Assembly (NCBI GenBank): GCA_002083475.1
Contig: LWDI01000087.1
Span: 1-16,031, forward strand
DNA: 16,031 nucleotides
Source of the DNA: Proteobacteria bacterium SG_bin5
GTDB lineage: Bacteria; Pseudomonadota; Alphaproteobacteria; Sphingomonadales; Sphingomonadaceae
Direction of reading: 5' to 3'
The notes under the pieces are model-generated. The model was not told the origin of the DNA and made no database searches. It saw only the letters and a list, made by a program, of their open reading frames with translations. This document shows, piece by piece, positions 13,281-16,031 of the stretch (within the stretch, counting starts at the first letter, position 1; every line of letters begins with the position of its first letter). Made by a program: the position numbers and the translations under genes.

Positions 13281-14692
13281 CCCGCCACCTCGCGCGCGAC
13301 CTGCACGTCGTCGAAGGGCAGCACCAAATCGCCGACGATCTGCCCCTGTTCATGCCCCTTGCCGGCGATCAGCACGATGTCGCGCGCGCCCGCTTCGGCG
13401 ACGGCGGCGGCGATCGCCGCGCGCCGGTCGCCGATCTCGCGCGCGCCCGGCGCCGCTTCGAGCAGCGCGCGGCGGATCGCGGCGGGGTCCTCGCCGCGCG
13501 GATTGTCGTCGGTCACGATCACCAGATCGGCGCCCTGGGCCGCGACCGCGCCCATCGGGCCGCGCTTGCCCGGATCGCGCTCGCCGCCCGCCCCGAGCAC
13601 CAGGATCAACCGCCCCTCGGCATGGGGCCGGAGCGCGGCGATCGCGGCCTCGATCGCGTCGGGGGTGTGCGCGTAATCGACATAGACCGGCGCGCCGACG
13701 CGGCTGATCGCCGCGCGTTCCAGCCGCCCGCGCACCGGCTGGAGCCGCGCGAGCGACGCCAGCGTCGCGCCCGGCTCGCCCCCGGTCGCGATCACGAGCG
13801 CGGCGGCGGTGAGCGCGTTCGCCGCCTGATAAGCGCCGATCAACGGCAGCACGACCTTATGCCGCTTGCCCGCGTATTCGATCTCGAGCCCCTGGCCGAG
13901 CAAGGTCGGCGCGCGGGCGACGAGCCGCAGATCGGCGTCCCCGGTGCCCACGGTGGTCAGCCGCAGCCCGCGCGCGCGCGCGATCGCCGCCGCCGCTTCG
14001 GCGCGCGGATCATCGGCCCAGATCACCGCCGTGCCGCCTTCCGCCACCATTTCGGCGAACAGGCGCATCTTGGCGGCGAAATAATCCTCCATGTCGCGGT
14101 GGTAATCGAGATGATCGCGGCTGAGGTTGGTGAACGCCGCCGCCGCCACCGGCACGCCTTCGGTGCGATATTGCGACAGGCCGTGCGACGAGGCCTCGAA
14201 CGCCAGATGCGTCACCCCTTCGCGCGCTAGCCCCGCGACGTTCGACAGGAACGTCACCACATCGGGGGTGGTGAGCCCGGTCGTCACCCGCTCGTCGGCG
14301 GTGGTGACGCCCAAAGTGCCGATCGAGGCGGCGGGGTGGCCCGCCATGCGCCACAATTGGCGCGTCATCTCGACGGTCGAGGTCTTGCCGTTGGTCCCCG
14401 TCACCGCGACGCAGGTCTCGGGGAACGGCGCGAAGAAGCGCGCGGCGAGCCGGGCGAAGGCGGCGCGGGGGTTGGGATCGGCGAGATGCACCGCGCCCGC
14501 CACGCGCGCCTCGGGCCGCGCGATCACCGCGACCGCGCCGCTTGCCACCGCCTGGGGAATGAAATCCTCGCCGTTGACGCTCGCCCCCCGAAAGGCGCCG
14601 AACACGGTGCCGGGGGCGACCTTGCGATGATCGATGGCGAACCCCGTCACCAGCGCCGCTTCCTCGCCGCCGGTGAGCGCCCCCAGTCTCAT
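13277..14692 (-). CDS. murE: UDP-MurNAc-L-Ala-D-Glu--meso-diaminopimelate ligase
   Basis: MurE adds the third stem residue. The protein is 471 residues from the ATG at 14690-14692, which overlaps the ftsI stop as ATGA; a longer frame to 15268 lies inside ftsI and is rejected. The P-loop VTGTNGKTST is at 97-106, followed by EASSHGLSQYR and NLSRDHLDYH. The specificity motif DNPR is at 396-399, which in this family goes with meso-diaminopimelate; lysine-adding enzymes differ here. AGKGHEQGQ is at 443-451. The motif agrees with a Gram-negative cell wall. It overlaps murF by four bases. Confidence 0.98.
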   Translation of the reverse strand: MRLGALTGGEEAALVTGFAIDHRKVAPGTVFGAFRGASVNGEDFIPQAVASGAVAVIARPEARVAGAVHLADPNPRAAFARLAARFFAPFPETCVAVTGTNGKTSTVEMTRQLWRMAGHPAASIGTLGVTTADERVTTGLTTPDVVTFLSNVAGLAREGVTHLAFEASSHGLSQYRTEGVPVAAAAFTNLSRDHLDYHRDMEDYFAAKMRLFAEMVAEGGTAVIWADDPRAEAAAAIARARGLRLTTVGTGDADLRLVARAPTLLGQGLEIEYAGKRHKVVLPLIGAYQAANALTAAALVIATGGEPGATLASLARLQPVRGRLERAAISRVGAPVYVDYAHTPDAIEAAIAALRPHAEGRLILVLGAGGERDPGKRGPMGAVAAQGADLVIVTDDNPRGEDPAAIRRALLEAAPGAREIGDRRAAIAAAVAEAGARDIVLIAGKGHEQGQIVGDLVLPFDDVQVAREVAG

Positions 14693-16031
14693 TCGGGAAC
14701 CGCCTGATTCTCGCCCGGCGCGTGCCAGATGAGGGGATCGATGTCCGAAAGATCGACGTCGCGGCGCATGTCGGGCATCACGCCCAACAGCGGCGCGGTG
14801 CGCAGGATCACGCGGCTGACGACGGGCGCGACCGTCCAGGCGGCGGTCGTTTGTCCGGCGGAGCTGGCGTTGGCGATGGGCGAATCGAGCATGGCGATCA
14901 CCACATAGCGCGGCGCGTCCATCGGGAAAGCCGCCGCGAAGGTGCTGACGTTGCGCTTCTTGGAATAGCCCGATTTCATCGCGACTTCCGCCGTGCCGGT
15001 TTTTCCGCCGACGCGGTAGCCCGGCGCCTCGCCCTTCTTGCCCGTGCCCTGGAGCACCACCAGCCGCAGCAATTGGCGCATCCGCGCGCTCGTCGCGGCG
15101 CTGATCACGCGCCGCCCCGCCGCCGCCTTGCCCGGCGCGACCTTGAGCAACGTCGCCGGGCGCCAGATGCCGCCGTTGACGATCGCGGCATAAGCGCTCG
15201 CCAGATGGAGCGGGGTGACGGCGATGCCATGCCCATAGGCCGCCGTCATCGTGGTGACGCGCGCCCAATAGCTCGGCCAGATCGGCCGCTGGCGCTCGTG
15301 CAGCTCGACATCGGGGGCGGTATCGAACCCCAGCCGGCGGTACATCGCTTGCAGCCGCTCGGGCCCCATCGTGTCGGCGATGCGCGCGGTCGCGATGTTC
15401 GACGAGTGGATCAGCGTCTCGGCGGCGTTCAGATAGCGGCGCTGGGGGTGGTCGTCGCGGATGTGGAAGCGCCCGATCGCGAGCGGCTTGGTCGCGTCGA
15501 ACCGCTGCGCCATCGATCCGATCACGCCATTGTCGATCGCCGCGGCGATACTGAGCGGCTTGAAGGTCGAACCCAGTTCATAGACCGATTGGGTGACGTT
15601 GTTGCGCAGTTGCAGCGCCGCCGGATCATCGGGATCGCGCGCGTCGCGCACGCGCGGCACTTGATTGGGATCGAAATTGGGGAGCGAGGCCATCGCGACG
15701 ATCTCGCCGCTGTCGGCGTCCAGGATCACCCCGGCCGCGCCCTTGGCCTGGAAGCTCGTCATCGCCTGGCCGAGTTCGGCCTCGAACGCGCCCTGCACGC
15801 GCGCGTCGATCGAGAGCGCGACCGGCTTGGCGCGCGCGTTCTTGTCGGTGAGCGGCGCGTCGAGCCAGCGCTCCATGCCGCGCATCCCGTGGCCATCGTA
15901 ATTCAAGAAGCCGAGCAAATGCGCGCCGAGCGCGCCTTGCGGATAAAGCCGTTCGGGCTCGCGCGCGAAGGCCATCGCCGGCTCGCCGAGCGCGTTCACC
16001 GCGCGCACCGTCTCGGGCATCGCGCGGCGCT
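14689..16031 (-). CDS. ftsI: Septal transpeptidase FtsI / PBP3 (5' part outside window)
   Basis: FtsI is the class B penicillin-binding protein that crosslinks septal peptidoglycan in complex with FtsW. The visible part is 447 codons including the stop, and the frame stays open through the right edge. The Met at 16018-16020 is internal, since its context (RRAMPETVRAVNALGEP) matches the pedestal domain; the cytoplasmic tail and transmembrane anchor are missing. Counting from that Met, the active-site STFK is at 151-154, SSN at 206-208 and KTG at 340-342, with the usual spacing. The gene ends in ATGA with murE. In alphaproteobacteria it is normally preceded by a small ftsL-like gene and mraW, which would lie beyond the window. 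Confidence 0.97.
   Translation of the reverse strand, partial: RRAMPETVRAVNALGEPAMAFAREPERLYPQGALGAHLLGFLNYDGHGMRGMERWLDAPLTDKNARAKPVALSIDARVQGAFEAELGQAMTSFQAKGAAGVILDADSGEIVAMASLPNFDPNQVPRVRDARDPDDPAALQLRNNVTQSVYELGSTFKPLSIAAAIDNGVIGSMAQRFDATKPLAIGRFHIRDDHPQRRYLNAAETLIHSSNIATARIADTMGPERLQAMYRRLGFDTAPDVELHERQRPIWPSYWARVTTMTAAYGHGIAVTPLHLASAYAAIVNGGIWRPATLLKVAPGKAAAGRRVISAATSARMRQLLRLVVLQGTGKKGEAPGYRVGGKTGTAEVAMKSGYSKKRNVSTFAAAFPMDAPRYVVIAMLDSPIANASSAGQTTAAWTVAPVVSRVILRTAPLLGVMPDMRRDVDLSDIDPLIWHAPGENQAVPE

Noticed and set aside
13277..15268. 663-residue MurE with N-terminal extension
   Set aside because: The extension is an out-of-frame reading of ftsI, which has intact KTG and SSN motifs in the other frame.

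Overview
This window is an almost complete division and cell-wall (dcw) gene cluster. Every protein gene lies on the minus strand, so transcription runs from the right edge to the left edge. In that direction the order is ftsI (5' end cut off by the window), murE, murF, mraY, murD, ftsW, murG, murC, a 57-residue small protein, murB, ddl, ftsQ, ftsA and ftsZ (3' end cut off). The gene order, the very high GC content, meso-diaminopimelate-type MurE, short type II MurB and the style of the intergenic palindromes point to an alphaproteobacterium, most likely a sphingomonad (Sphingomonas or a close relative). The taxonomic call is an inference; no database was searched.

Right part (16031 to 5630): ftsI to murC are packed with no spacers. 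Six of the seven junctions are 4-base stop/start overlaps (ATGA or GTGA) and murF/mraY is a 1-base TAATG overlap. Translational coupling along one long mRNA is therefore likely. MurE, MurF, MurD and MurC build the peptide stem, MraY and MurG make lipid I and lipid II, and FtsW and FtsI polymerise and crosslink septal peptidoglycan.

Middle part (5629 to 4043): the compact layout breaks into three spacers of 121, 133 and 265 bases. Each holds a different palindromic element. Between them sit a 57-codon gene without recognised function and murB. A second copy of the element found upstream of murB lies inside murD, where its 102 bases keep the frame and add about 34 residues to an essential enzyme. 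Each repeat-bearing spacer is also crossed by an open frame that starts at or just after the upstream stop and ends on the downstream start. The element insertions may thus have been tolerated only where ribosome traffic along the operon was kept.

Left part (4042 to 1): ddl, ftsQ, ftsA and ftsZ. The ddl ribosome binding site lies in one arm of a perfect palindrome. The 107-base ftsA-ftsZ spacer carries one GANTC site and may hold an ftsZ promoter. No tRNA, rRNA, CRISPR array, insertion sequence or convincing rho-independent terminator was seen. The long open frames on the plus strand are judged to be antisense shadows caused by high GC.
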